Below are positions 16,436 through 25,069 of a stretch of 64,000 bases of DNA, piece by piece. The position numbers and the translations under genes are program-made. The DNA comes from Gemmataceae bacterium (GTDB lineage Bacteria; Planctomycetota; Planctomycetia; Gemmatales; Gemmataceae). Location: the NCBI GenBank assembly GCA_022842245.1, contig JALHPZ010000016.1:1-64000 (forward strand). Reading direction: 5' to 3'. The notes below the pieces were generated by a model. The model was not told the DNA's origin, searched no databases, and saw nothing but the letters and a program-made list of their open reading frames with translations. Position 1 is the first letter of the stretch, and each line of letters begins with the position of its first letter.

Positions 16436-18541
16436 ATGCCTCCAACGCCACCGGATCTTGCCGTTTGGACCGATCGCGTGCGCGACACGCTCGCGCGCTA
16501 CACGGATGTCCTGTTCCGCCTCGCGACCGGTTCGCTGGTCAAACCCAAGATCGGTCAATCCATCGACGACTTGCGGGATCGCGTGTGCGATGCGCAGTCG
16601 AATGCGCCGGTGATCGACCGCCGGCTGCGCGAACTGCCCGCCGGTGCGCAGGCGCTCGTTCGGCTGATGGGGCTGTCGCGCTGTCCGGTCTGGAAGGCCG
16701 GGCACCTGATCGCACTGGCGGCGGCGGCGGGTCACGCGGACGGATTCGCCCCGGTGGAAGAATTGCTGGGTGCCGGGGTTGCGTTCCCGGCGGACGGAGG
16801 CGATTCGAAGATTGCGGACTTCGCGGCGTGGTTTGGTCAGGCGGGTACGCTGGCGGCGCCGGTGTTCGTTCACCCCGCGGTACTGGCGCGGGCGCGGGGC
16901 CTCGTGGCCGCTCCACCCGCGAAAGCGCGCGGAACGGTCCTCGGCGCGAGCGACGGGCTGGAGTGGCCGCTGCGCATCGCCGCGGCGTGGCAACGATCGC
17001 GCGCCGCCGCCGTGAAGACCACGCTGGCGAAGACGCTGTTCAAGCGAGATCTCGCGCGGCTGCAATCCGACGAACTGCTCACCTCGCCGTTCGCGGAATC
17101 CGCCGCGGCCGTTCCCGACGCCGGCGTGCTTGCGTTCGAATGGGCCGTCGCCGCCGGGCTTTTCCGTGCCGGGGTGAACGAATTCGTCGCGGAGCCGGCG
17201 ATCCCCGACTGGAGTGAATCGCCCTGGCCGACGCTCGCGCATCTCTTCGCCCGCTTCTTCGCCGTGGAAACGTGGGACCCGCGCGCCGGCTATGCCCCCA
17301 GCGAGGGCGGCCTGAACCCGACGCCGACCGCCGCGCTCGCCGTGCTGGACCAACTCGCCCGCGCGAACGCGCCCCGGACCGCCGCCGAACTGGCCGGGCC
17401 GCTCTGGGAGCATCATCCCTCGTGGCCGTCGGCGCTGTCGCGCGATGATGCCAGGGACCACGGTGCGGCGTGGGTAGAGGCGTTCCTCCAGGCGATCGCC
17501 GGACCGCTCCGCCTGGTGGAGGCGGTCGCCGGCGAGCCGCGCGCGTACCGCCTCGCGGAATTCGGACGGCACCTGCTGTGCGGCGATCCGGAACCGCCCG
17601 CGCCGCCCGCCTTCCCGCAGACGCTCACCGTGCAGCCGAACGCGGAGATGATCGTCTATCGGCAGGGTCTGACGCCCCGCCTGATCGCGGAATTGTCAAG
17701 GTTCGCCGCCTGGAAGCGGCTCGGCACCGCCTGCACACTCGAATTGACCGCGGACGAAACCTATCGCGGACTCGAATCGGGCCTCACGCTTGCCGTGATG
17801 CGGCAGACCCTCGACCGCCACGCGATGCGGCCGCTGCCCGCCAACGTCGCCGACCTCCTGCGCCGCTGGGCCGACAAACGCGAACGGGTCACCGTCTACC
17901 CGTCCGCGACGCTCGTCGAATTCCTCAGCCCGGCCGACCTCGACCTCGCGCTCTCGCGCGGCACGGTCGCCATCAAGCTCACCGACCGGATCGGCCTCAC
18001 TGCCGACGGTCACGATCCCGACTTCCGCCTTCTTCGCCTGATCGGCAATCGCGAATACGACGCCCGCCCCGCGAAGTGCGTGAGCATCGCGCCCGATGGT
18101 CTGACGCTTACGGTCGACGCCGGCCAGGCCGATCTCCTTCTCGAAGCCGAGATTGGCCGCCTCGCCGAACCGCTGCCCCTCAACGGCACCGCCCATCGCC
18201 AGTTCCGGCTCACACCCGCCAGCCTGCGCGCCGCCAACAGCAAGGGGATGAACCTCGAATCGATCGACCGTTGGCTCGGCACCCGAGCCGGCGAACCGCT
18301 CTCCGCGGCCGGGCGTCTCTTCCTCACCTTCGATCCGGCACCACGGCCGCAAGCTCGCACCTGCCGCGTCGTGCGGCTACCCTCGCCCGAGTTCGCGGAC
18401 GGTCTGCTGCAATGGCCCGACACCGCCGAACTCGTCCGCGAACGGCTTGGCCCGACCGCCATCGTCGTGGACTACGACCGCCTGCCGGAGTTGAAGGCGA
18501 AACTCAACGGATTGGGAATCGAACTGGAGGAGGGGCTTTAG
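16436..18541 (+). CDS. Helicase-associated (Helicase_C_3/XPB N-terminal-like) protein
   Basis: A 701-aa protein with no ATPase motifs. From about residue 390 it carries the region I recognise as the helicase-associated domain found in bacterial partners of XPB: 'LTVQPNAEMIVYRQGLTPRL', 'ELSRFAAWKRLGTACTLELT', 'LESGLTLAVMRQTLDRHAM' and 'LLRRWADKRERVTVYPSATL'. In actinobacteria genes of this type lie beside XPB genes, which supports the assignment. The N-terminal 380 residues are Ala/Arg-rich with winged-helix-like patches ('ARAPRTAAELAGPLWEHHP'). It probably works with the XPB helicase in DNA repair or another DNA transaction; this is inference from neighbourhood. Confidence 0.8.
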   Translation: MPPTPPDLAVWTDRVRDTLARYTDVLFRLATGSLVKPKIGQSIDDLRDRVCDAQSNAPVIDRRLRELPAGAQALVRLMGLSRCPVWKAGHLIALAAAAGHADGFAPVEELLGAGVAFPADGGDSKIADFAAWFGQAGTLAAPVFVHPAVLARARGLVAAPPAKARGTVLGASDGLEWPLRIAAAWQRSRAAAVKTTLAKTLFKRDLARLQSDELLTSPFAESAAAVPDAGVLAFEWAVAAGLFRAGVNEFVAEPAIPDWSESPWPTLAHLFARFFAVETWDPRAGYAPSEGGLNPTPTAALAVLDQLARANAPRTAAELAGPLWEHHPSWPSALSRDDARDHGAAWVEAFLQAIAGPLRLVEAVAGEPRAYRLAEFGRHLLCGDPEPPAPPAFPQTLTVQPNAEMIVYRQGLTPRLIAELSRFAAWKRLGTACTLELTADETYRGLESGLTLAVMRQTLDRHAMRPLPANVADLLRRWADKRERVTVYPSATLVEFLSPADLDLALSRGTVAIKLTDRIGLTADGHDPDFRLLRLIGNREYDARPAKCVSIAPDGLTLTVDAGQADLLLEAEIGRLAEPLPLNGTAHRQFRLTPASLRAANSKGMNLESIDRWLGTRAGEPLSAAGRLFLTFDPAPRPQARTCRVVRLPSPEFADGLLQWPDTAELVRERLGPTAIVVDYDRLPELKAKLNGLGIELEEGL

Positions 18542-18566
18542 GCGAGCGGCACGAGATGATTTACCC

Positions 18567-18624
18567 GTAGGACGGACTTCGAGTCCGTCCGAGCTAGGAA
18601 AGACGGACTCGAAGTCCGCCCTAC
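18567..18624. repeat. Inverted pair of REP-like elements, family B
   Basis: Two 23-base units in opposite orientation at 18567-18589 and 18602-18624, 22 of 23 bases matching after reverse complement. Each begins with GTAGG and forms its own hairpin: GACGGACT, TCG loop, AGTCCGTC in the first. They lie between the convergent ends of the helicase-associated gene and the chorismate-lyase-like gene, where they may also help end transcription. Confidence 0.8.
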
Positions 18625-18653
18625 AATGGGGAAATTTTCTTGTTCCGAACGTC

Positions 18654-19190
18654 TTAGGCCGGGACCGGCGCGAGGATTTCGAGGACTTCGATAGCCGGTC
18701 GGCCGTCGGCGGTGATGACGCCCAGCCGGCCATAGAGCGGTTCATCGACCGCCATACCGAACCAGTTCCGCAACGACGCGTTTGGCGCGATGCGCAAATA
18801 ACCTGTGGGATGCACTTCGCGCAGCACGTTATGCTCAATGAGGACGCGGCCGAGCGGCGTCCCCTCCGCGACGATCCGGTCGCGCACGGCCGGGGACAGC
18901 AGGTCCAGGTCAATACCCACGACGCCGAGTTGGACGACGCGCCGATTCCCGGCCAGTTCCAGAAGGATCTTCCGCGCATATTCCGAGCCGGACCGGCGCG
19001 ATTCCAGCACGCGGACCTCGACGCGATCGGCGTAGAAATTCTCGACCGTGACGGTCATATGGTGGTGATGGACCAACAACGCGCGATAAGGCTCGGGGAT
19101 TTCATACGAAGGGATCGACTCGGCCGACGGTAGACCGTCGGCATCCGGGAATCGGCCATAGAGCGTAGCGAATTCGGGTACTTGTTTCAT
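18654..19190 (-). CDS. Chorismate-lyase-like (UbiC-superfamily) protein
   Basis: From the ATG at 19190 the protein has 178 aa. The pattern 'PYRALLVHHHHMTVTVENFY', 'VEVRVLESRRSGSEYARKIL', 'LGVVGIDLDLLSPAVRDRI', 'PLGRVLIEHN' and 'LYGRLGVITADGRPAIEVLEIL' is that of the chorismate lyase-like group, whose known members split chorismate into pyruvate and a hydroxybenzoate or act as ligand-binding relatives. The ATG overlaps the TGA of the polyprenyl synthase fusion gene by one base (TGATG), so the two are surely co-translated. That pairing suggests an aromatic head and an isoprenoid tail, but the fold assignment is by pattern and activity is unproven. Confidence 0.68.
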   Translation of the reverse strand: MKQVPEFATLYGRFPDADGLPSAESIPSYEIPEPYRALLVHHHHMTVTVENFYADRVEVRVLESRRSGSEYARKILLELAGNRRVVQLGVVGIDLDLLSPAVRDRIVAEGTPLGRVLIEHNVLREVHPTGYLRIAPNASLRNWFGMAVDEPLYGRLGVITADGRPAIEVLEILAPVPA

Positions 19191-21076
19191 CAGCTCCCCG
19201 CGACAGCCGCCAGACGGGGCGCGGGCAAACCGAGCGGCACGCTGAAGGTCGTGGCGATCGGTTCCGCCGGCAACTCCACCCGCTCCAGCACCGAGTCCAC
19301 CAAGTAGTACAGCAGTTCGCGGAACGGATCGCTCGCCACCTCGTCCGCCAGCGATTCGCACTTGGCGCGGAATTTCTCGACGAGCTTGTCGGCTTTCTCG
19401 AATACCTTCGTGCGGAAGTAAATGGCACGCACGCGTTCCAGGGTCTCCTCGGGCGAGAGCTTCGTGCGGCCCGCCGCGATCCGATGAAGTTCCGCCTTAT
19501 CGGCCGCGGACGCCGACTCGAGCGCGAGGGCGTACAGCAGGGTCGGCCGTGCGGCGAGCACGTCCTGCCCCGAGACGAGCTTATTGTCCTCGTCGCCGGT
19601 CCAATCCTTGAGATCGTTGAGGATCTGGAACGCCACGCCGATGTTGCGGGAAAAGTCGGGGATGAGCTTGTCGTAGGCGTCGGTCGGTCCGGCGAGTCGG
19701 ACGCCGGTGTAGAGGGCCGCCTCGAACGCGGGTGACGTCTTCAGCGCGTAGATCTTGAGTGCGTCCACCGGAATGAGGTTCTTCTCGGCGGCATCGCGCC
19801 AGAGCAGTTCGGCGCCTTGGCCCTCGCTGAGCTTCAGGTGCGCGTCGGCGAGTTTGTCGAGGATGTCGGCGGCGACTTCCGCGCTGAGCGCCTTGCGGTC
19901 GCGGCTGACGAGCCGGTAGCCAAGGCCGATGAGGTAATCGCCCACGTTGATGGCCGTACCGATGCCGTGGACGCGGTGCAGCGTCTCCTGACCGTAGCGG
20001 AAGGCGTCGTCGTCTTCGATGTCGTCGTGGACGAGCGAGGCCTTGTGGAAGGTCTCGATCGCCATCGCGGCGCGCTTCACGGCGTCGGAGAATTCCCAAC
20101 CTTCATCCGAAGTCGTGGCCTTGCCGCCGGTCAGGGCGTCGTAGGCGGCGAGCGTGATGAACGGCCGGCTGCGCTTCCCGCCGCGGCCGAGGAAATCGTA
20201 GGCGATCTCCTCGTGCTTCCGCAACGGATCGCTCGCCGGCGACGAAGACCGGCTGCGCGGGACGAGCCGCGAGAGTTCCGGTTCGTCGAACATCGCGTTC
20301 GCGGCGCGCATCAGACGGACATACGTCTTCGTCACCGTTTCCGGCGGTGCGGTCTGGAGATCGATCATATCGAACACCCAGTCCTGATCGACCGAGGTGT
20401 TCTTGCAGTTGCTGGAGAGCAGCGGCGTGGCGACGCACGGGATGCCGGCGAGCAGGATCTTGTCGAAGGCCTTTTCCAGTACGTTGAGGCAGGCGACGCC
20501 GACGATCGCGTCCACGTGGCCGCTGACGATGATCTTGAGCACGATCGGTGTGCCTTCGCTGACGAGCACCTTGTAGCCGAGTTGTTCCGCCTTGGTCTTG
20601 TAGTCGGCGACGCTGCACGCACCGCACTTTTCGCAATCGAGGCCAAATTCGTCGTACTCGGCCGGGCAACCCTCGGCGTTCTTCAGACAGTGCGGCAGCA
20701 GCATCAGCCGGCGGTGGAACGGGATCGCGGCGACCTGATCGCGCCAGAACGCGTTTGTCAGCATCACCATGGTGAAGCCGAGATATTGATCGCCGAGGCC
20801 GAGCGAACGGAGCAAGGCGTCGGCGAGGTCGCGCGCGACTTCGCGCGTCAACGGCGACGATTTGTCGAGTTTCGCGGCCGCCGCCGTGGCGGCTTCGCGA
20901 ATGCGGTCGCGGTTCGGCCTCGTCTCGGGCACCACTTTGAAGGCGGCGGTATTCGGCTTCTTCGGAGGCGAGTCAGACGGCGCGTCGGCGGGAAGTTCGG
21001 CGGTCGTCACGGGGACATCCTTCGAGAGGACGCGGTCCGGGGAAGTACCGGCGTCGAGGCGGGGTCTTTCGCTCAC
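19190..21076 (-). CDS. DUF116-polyprenyl diphosphate synthase fusion
   Basis: A 628-aa protein. Residues about 60-260 carry a DUF116-type domain with clustered cysteines (Cys130, 137, 148, 151, 154, then 196, 214, 224), expected to hold a metal or Fe-S centre. Residues about 280-600 are a trans-polyprenyl diphosphate synthase: 'GGKRSRPF' for diphosphate binding, the first Asp-rich motif DDIED at 351-355 with a preceding His, and the second as NDLKD (487-491), where the first Asp of DDxxD is Asn. The synthase would condense isopentenyl units. The fusion to DUF116 is unusual to my knowledge. The first 45 residues are low-complexity; a later start is possible. It overlaps the downstream chorismate-lyase-like gene by one base. 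Confidence 0.85.
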   Translation of the reverse strand: MSERPRLDAGTSPDRVLSKDVPVTTAELPADAPSDSPPKKPNTAAFKVVPETRPNRDRIREAATAAAAKLDKSSPLTREVARDLADALLRSLGLGDQYLGFTMVMLTNAFWRDQVAAIPFHRRLMLLPHCLKNAEGCPAEYDEFGLDCEKCGACSVADYKTKAEQLGYKVLVSEGTPIVLKIIVSGHVDAIVGVACLNVLEKAFDKILLAGIPCVATPLLSSNCKNTSVDQDWVFDMIDLQTAPPETVTKTYVRLMRAANAMFDEPELSRLVPRSRSSSPASDPLRKHEEIAYDFLGRGGKRSRPFITLAAYDALTGGKATTSDEGWEFSDAVKRAAMAIETFHKASLVHDDIEDDDAFRYGQETLHRVHGIGTAINVGDYLIGLGYRLVSRDRKALSAEVAADILDKLADAHLKLSEGQGAELLWRDAAEKNLIPVDALKIYALKTSPAFEAALYTGVRLAGPTDAYDKLIPDFSRNIGVAFQILNDLKDWTGDEDNKLVSGQDVLAARPTLLYALALESASAADKAELHRIAAGRTKLSPEETLERVRAIYFRTKVFEKADKLVEKFRAKCESLADEVASDPFRELLYYLVDSVLERVELPAEPIATTFSVPLGLPAPRLAAVAGS

Positions 21077-21217
21077 GCTTTCAGTTTCGCAATTTCGTCG
21101 CCGTCCGCCAACTGGAAAGGGACCGTTCGCCGGGTGGTTTTCTCCATAAACTGCCCTCGTTCCCGCCCGGTGCGTATCATCGGTTTTTCAGAATTCGAAC
21201 TCGAGGAGCCACCCGCG

Positions 21218-22174
21218 ATGTTCCGCCTCTCCGCGTTTCTCTTGCTCGCGACCCTGTCGGTCGCATCGGCCCAGGATAAGCCGACGGTCGATCCGTACGA
21301 CCAGTCGAAGGTCGCGCTCGAAGTGCCTCCGCCCGCCGATTTCAAGGGCAAGGTCGTTCTCCTCATCGCCGGCAAGCAGAGCCACGGCCCGGGCGACCAC
21401 GAATTCTTCGCCGGCACCGCTATCCTCATGAACCTGCTGAAGCAGACCCCCGGCGTCTGGCCGGTCATGGCCCGCGACGGCTGGCCGAAGAACGAAGCGC
21501 TCTTCGACAAGGCCGACAGCGTGATGTTCTACATGGACGGCCGGCAAGGCCACCCCGTCGTTCAAAAGGACATGAAGGGGGACCGCATGGACCGCCTCCA
21601 GAAGCTGATGGACAAGGGCGCCGGCTGGGTGAACCTGCACTATGCCGTCGACTACCTGCCGCAGCACGGCAAGCGCGTCCTCGGCTGGATGGGCGGCTAC
21701 TACGAACCGGATTACAGCATCAACCCGCACTGGGATGCCGAGATCCGCACGCTGCCGAAGCACCCGATCACACAGGGCGTGAAGCCGTTCACGCTACGGG
21801 ACGAGTGGTACTACGGCATGCGCTTCCTCGAAGACAAAAAGGGCCTGACGCCGATCCTGCAAGCTGTGCCGCCGGACAACACGCGGAACACGAACTACAC
21901 GAAGTCGCGAAAGGGCGAGATCGAGACGATGGCGTGGGCCTACGACCGACCGAACGGCGGCCGAGGCTTCGGTTTCACCGGCGGGCACTTCCACCGCAAC
22001 TGGGCCGACGAGAACTTCCGCCGCATCGTGGTGAACGCGATCCTCTGGAGTGCGAAGATGGACGTGCCGGATGGCGGTGCGAAAGTGGAATTCGATCCGA
22101 CCGACCTGAACAAGAATCTCGACAGGAAGGGCAAGGCCGAGTTCAAGCCGATCCTGCCGCCGACGAAGAAGTAA
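21218..22174 (+). CDS. Secreted ThuA-like protein
   Basis: The ATG at 21218 follows GAGGAG and gives 318 aa with a signal peptide (residues 1-19). The mature part has the ThuA (trehalose-utilisation-like) fold, a class I glutamine amidotransferase-like sandwich: 'VVLLIAGKQSHGPGDHEFFAG', 'LFDKADSVMFYMDG', 'GAGWVNLHYAVDY', 'HPITQGVKPFTLRDEWYYGM' and 'GGRGFGFTGGHFHRNW'. Planctomycetes have many of these; most are of unknown function, and a link to sugar use is only by family name. It is encoded against the surrounding minus-strand gene set, between the terpene cyclase and the DUF116 fusion gene, and ends nine bases before the 33-bp inverted repeat. Confidence 0.85.
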   Translation: MFRLSAFLLLATLSVASAQDKPTVDPYDQSKVALEVPPPADFKGKVVLLIAGKQSHGPGDHEFFAGTAILMNLLKQTPGVWPVMARDGWPKNEALFDKADSVMFYMDGRQGHPVVQKDMKGDRMDRLQKLMDKGAGWVNLHYAVDYLPQHGKRVLGWMGGYYEPDYSINPHWDAEIRTLPKHPITQGVKPFTLRDEWYYGMRFLEDKKGLTPILQAVPPDNTRNTNYTKSRKGEIETMAWAYDRPNGGRGFGFTGGHFHRNWADENFRRIVVNAILWSAKMDVPDGGAKVEFDPTDLNKNLDRKGKAEFKPILPPTKK

Positions 22175-22182
22175 GAATTGTT

Positions 22183-22255
22183 AGCCACAGATAAACACGG
22201 ATGAACGCAGATAAAGACTGTTTTTATCTGTGTTCATCCGTGTTTATCTGTGGCT
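22183..22255. repeat. 33-bp inverted repeat (imperfect palindrome) between convergent genes
   Basis: Left arm 22183-22215 and right arm 22223-22255 are reverse complements with one mismatch, around a seven-base loop. Arms begin AGCCACAGATAAACACGG. The sequence is strikingly A+T-rich against its surroundings. It can fold into a very strong hairpin and probably stops transcription from both sides. The terpene cyclase gene's last codons and stop lie inside the right arm. From memory, similar AGCCACAGAT-type repeats are dispersed in many planctomycete and acidobacterial genomes. Confidence 0.9.
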
Positions 22256-24049
22256 GTATTTGCTTCTGGCGCGGCCGAGGGCGGCGACGGTGAAGATGAT
22301 CGGGTAGAGCTTTTCGTAGTACCAGAGCTTCGCGAAATAGAAGCCGATCGGCGACGGCTCGCGGAACCGGCCCGATTCGACGGCTGTGACGAGCCAATGG
22401 ACGCCACGCTCGACGACGGGATCGTCGGTCAGGTCGAGCAGCACTTCGACGGCGACGGCCGTCTCTTCCACGCTGGACGGGCAATCCTTCGCGCCGCCCC
22501 AGCCGCCGTCGGCGTTCTGGACGTTGAGCAGATAATCGACGCCGCGCCGGCATTCGGGCGAGTCCTTCAAATCCAGATCGCGATATGCCGCGAGAACGCG
22601 GGCGGTGCCGTAGACGGGGTTGATGTCGTCCGGTGCGTGCTGGTTGCCGAACCAGAGCGGGAGCCAGGAGCCGTCGGGGCGCTGTTGGCGGGCGAGGTAT
22701 ATTAATGCCCGACGGATTCGACTCTCGGTTCCTCTTGGAACATACCCTATTGGAGGAAACTGAGTACCGACCAATGTTTTAAGAGTCTTGTTGGATCCGG
22801 TGAGTTCGGCGTTTACGAGTTGGAGGTGTAGCGATCGAAGTGAGTGTGCCGTAATATCCTCTCCACTTCGATCAAAGGGTAGAGTTCCCCATCCACGACA
22901 AAATGTCGGAAACCCGCCATCTCGGTTCTGAAGGTCGGCAATCCATTTCAATTCGGGTGATGGGTATGTAATGTGGCAATAACCATTGGCTTCCTCAAGA
23001 TTCCAAATCGCTAATACAGCCCCCGGCGTATCGTCGCAGTCCGGCACGCTGCCCGGCTCGTCGCTCCAGCCCCAAGCGCCGGGGGCCGCGCCGGTGTAAG
23101 GATGCCGCTCCTTCGTCTGCTGGGCGAGCAGCCATTTGAGCAGTTGCTCCTTGTCGGGCAGCGATTCGAGATCGCCCGCGGCCGCGAGGGCGTTCACGGC
23201 GAGCGTCGTCACCCAGATGCTTAGGTTCGTGTCGATCGGCCAGCTGCCGTCGGGCCGCACGGAATTCACGAGGAAGCGGACACCTTCCTTCACGACATCG
23301 TGATCCGCCTTCCCAATGCTCGCGAGGCTCATCGTCACGAACGCGGTCAGCGGCGTCGCCTCCAGGTATCCGCCGCTCGACGGCTGAATCCGGCGTAGCA
23401 CCTTCAAGCTCGCCAATTTCGCGAACGGGCGAATCGGGCTCCACGAGCCGCGGTGGTGGTGGACGCACTGCCCGATGGCGATGAGCGCCGGTAACGCGTA
23501 GCTCACGACCGGCAGCCCGGCGAATCGGTACCAGCTTTGCGGCAGGCACGCGAGTTCGAACGGCAATCGCGGCACCTCGTTCCACGGCACGAGGCCGGCG
23601 AGCGCGCTCGTCATCAGGATCGGCACGCTGAAGGTGCGGTCCTTGCCGTAGCGGGCACGGATCGCCTCGGCGCGCTCTGCCGGCGTACGCCCGCATTTCT
23701 CGTTCAAGTAGGCTTCCAGCATCGCAACGGATTCGCGATGGGAATCGTCATCGACTATCGCGAACGCGGCCCGCACGAGCATCGACGTGGAGATGTTCGA
23801 AAAGCTCTTGGTGGTGTCGCCCCAACCGCCGTCGGGGTTCTGATTGGCCGCGAGCCAGTGAAGTCCGCCATCGATCATCGCGCGGTGTTTTTCGGCATCG
23901 ACGAGCTGCAGCGCGATTGCCGCGACGGCCGTGCTGAGGGCCGAAGTGGAAAGTTCGCCGACCCAGTAGCCAGCGCGTGTGCGCTCAGCGAGCAGGGCCT
24001 CGCGGGCTGTGAGGTAGGCGGAATCGAGGCGTGATCGTGTCACGATCAC
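22244..24049 (-). CDS. Squalene-hopene-cyclase-like class II terpene cyclase
   Basis: A 601-aa protein of the prenyltransferase/squalene oxidase repeat type. The DxDD acid motif is present as D337-C-D339-D340-T, and QW-like motifs occur at 'QNPDGGWGDT' (70-79), 'QNRDGGFPTF', 'QQRPDGSWLPLWFG' and 'QNADGGWGG'. An N-terminal 'GYWVGELSTSALSTA' also fits. It would cyclise a polyprenyl substrate by protonation; squalene is one option, but the usual hopanoid neighbours are not here. The gene starts with a GTG overlapping the stop of the ferredoxin-like gene (GTGA). Odd points: the stretch from about 23020 down to 22700 has much lower G+C than the rest, and the last residues (YSHR) and stop come from the 33-bp repeat, so the original C-terminus may be altered. 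Confidence 0.85.
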   Translation of the reverse strand: MIVTRSRLDSAYLTAREALLAERTRAGYWVGELSTSALSTAVAAIALQLVDAEKHRAMIDGGLHWLAANQNPDGGWGDTTKSFSNISTSMLVRAAFAIVDDDSHRESVAMLEAYLNEKCGRTPAERAEAIRARYGKDRTFSVPILMTSALAGLVPWNEVPRLPFELACLPQSWYRFAGLPVVSYALPALIAIGQCVHHHRGSWSPIRPFAKLASLKVLRRIQPSSGGYLEATPLTAFVTMSLASIGKADHDVVKEGVRFLVNSVRPDGSWPIDTNLSIWVTTLAVNALAAAGDLESLPDKEQLLKWLLAQQTKERHPYTGAAPGAWGWSDEPGSVPDCDDTPGAVLAIWNLEEANGYCHITYPSPELKWIADLQNRDGGFPTFCRGWGTLPFDRSGEDITAHSLRSLHLQLVNAELTGSNKTLKTLVGTQFPPIGYVPRGTESRIRRALIYLARQQRPDGSWLPLWFGNQHAPDDINPVYGTARVLAAYRDLDLKDSPECRRGVDYLLNVQNADGGWGGAKDCPSSVEETAVAVEVLLDLTDDPVVERGVHWLVTAVESGRFREPSPIGFYFAKLWYYEKLYPIIFTVAALGRARSKYSHR

Positions 24050-25065
24050 AAGCCTAACGAATCGAGATCATCCACGAGTTTATCCAAATCGTCCTTCGGC
24101 CCCGCCACCTTGCCGGCCTGGCGCTTCGGGATGCCCACGGCCATGCCGACCGCGGAGCGGCCGTCGGCGACGAGTTCTCGGTCTCGCTCGGCCACGGCGG
24201 CCGCAAGCGGATCGACGGCGTCGCCGCCACCGAACAGCTTACTCAGGTCGATCTTCAACCCGCCGACCGCGCCGCCGTCGGCACCGGCAATCGCTGGCGA
24301 CTTGTACTCCGGGAAGATGATCGCCTGCTGCGGACAGACGCGGCTGCACGCCGGGCAGCCCTTCTTGCACTGGTCCTGATTCTCCGTAACGATCCGGTCG
24401 AGCGAATCGAGGCCGTAGACGCCGAAGAGGCAGAAATCGAGGCACTCGAGACAGTTCGTGCAGCGGCTATAGTCGATGACCGGGTACCAGCGGCGGTTCG
24501 TTGGCGCTAGCAATTCGTCGGGCTTGAACGCGGGCGTTTCGGTCTTCGGCATCACGCCGAGCTGAATGATGGCCGGCGGTTTCTCGGCAACTTGTTTCTC
24601 GCGCCGTTCCCGACACTCTGCCGCAATCCGGCGAATCTCGGTCAGGTACGTCTCGTATTTGTTGCTGTCACGCAGGTCGAGCGTGTAGATGTGTCGGTTG
24701 GGGATCGCGCCGGCCGCGCCGATGGCGTCGGGGCGATCGGGTTCCTCCTGCGGCGTGTCGTCCTCGTCGTCGTCGCCGGCCGGTTTGATCAGTGTTTCGC
24801 CGAAGTGCCCCTTGATCCCGTCGCGGTCGAGCAGCCAGAACGCCGCGCGCGGGTAGAGCCACGACACGACGACCATATCGCCGGAAACGCCGCCGAGGTA
24901 GAGCCGGCCGGTGTGGTCCGGGCCGAGATCATAGAGGTTCGGGACGATGCTGAGGTCGATGCCCGGCTCGACGAGCAGCGCGGCCGCGAGGCTTTCCTCC
25001 AGCGAACGCTTGGCCGGGTTCTTACCCGGCGCCTGCGAGATTACGACCGTCAGCTTGCGGCTCAT
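24046..25065 (-). CDS. Double [4Fe-4S] ferredoxin-like protein
   Basis: A 339-aa protein with two cysteine sets in one ferredoxin-like segment: Cys202-205-208-212 (CxxCxxCxxxC) and Cys233-237-240-244 (CxxxCxxCxxxC followed by Pro). These should bind two [4Fe-4S] clusters. The N-terminal 190 residues are an unrecognised domain with an acidic low-complexity patch near residues 97-112; the C-terminal 90 residues are Ala/Asp/Gly-rich. It begins four bases after the lipoyl-carrier-like gene and overlaps the cyclase gene by four bases, so it is in the same operon. It probably passes electrons to a partner enzyme such as the radical SAM protein. Confidence 0.8.
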   Translation of the reverse strand: MSRKLTVVISQAPGKNPAKRSLEESLAAALLVEPGIDLSIVPNLYDLGPDHTGRLYLGGVSGDMVVVSWLYPRAAFWLLDRDGIKGHFGETLIKPAGDDDEDDTPQEEPDRPDAIGAAGAIPNRHIYTLDLRDSNKYETYLTEIRRIAAECRERREKQVAEKPPAIIQLGVMPKTETPAFKPDELLAPTNRRWYPVIDYSRCTNCLECLDFCLFGVYGLDSLDRIVTENQDQCKKGCPACSRVCPQQAIIFPEYKSPAIAGADGGAVGGLKIDLSKLFGGGDAVDPLAAAVAERDRELVADGRSAVGMAVGIPKRQAGKVAGPKDDLDKLVDDLDSLGL

Positions 25066-25069
25066 GGCG

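Noticed and set aside
19817..21217. N-terminal extension of the ThuA-like protein
   Set aside because: Antisense to the DUF116-polyprenyl synthase gene; ATG at 21218 has GAGGAG and a signal peptide.
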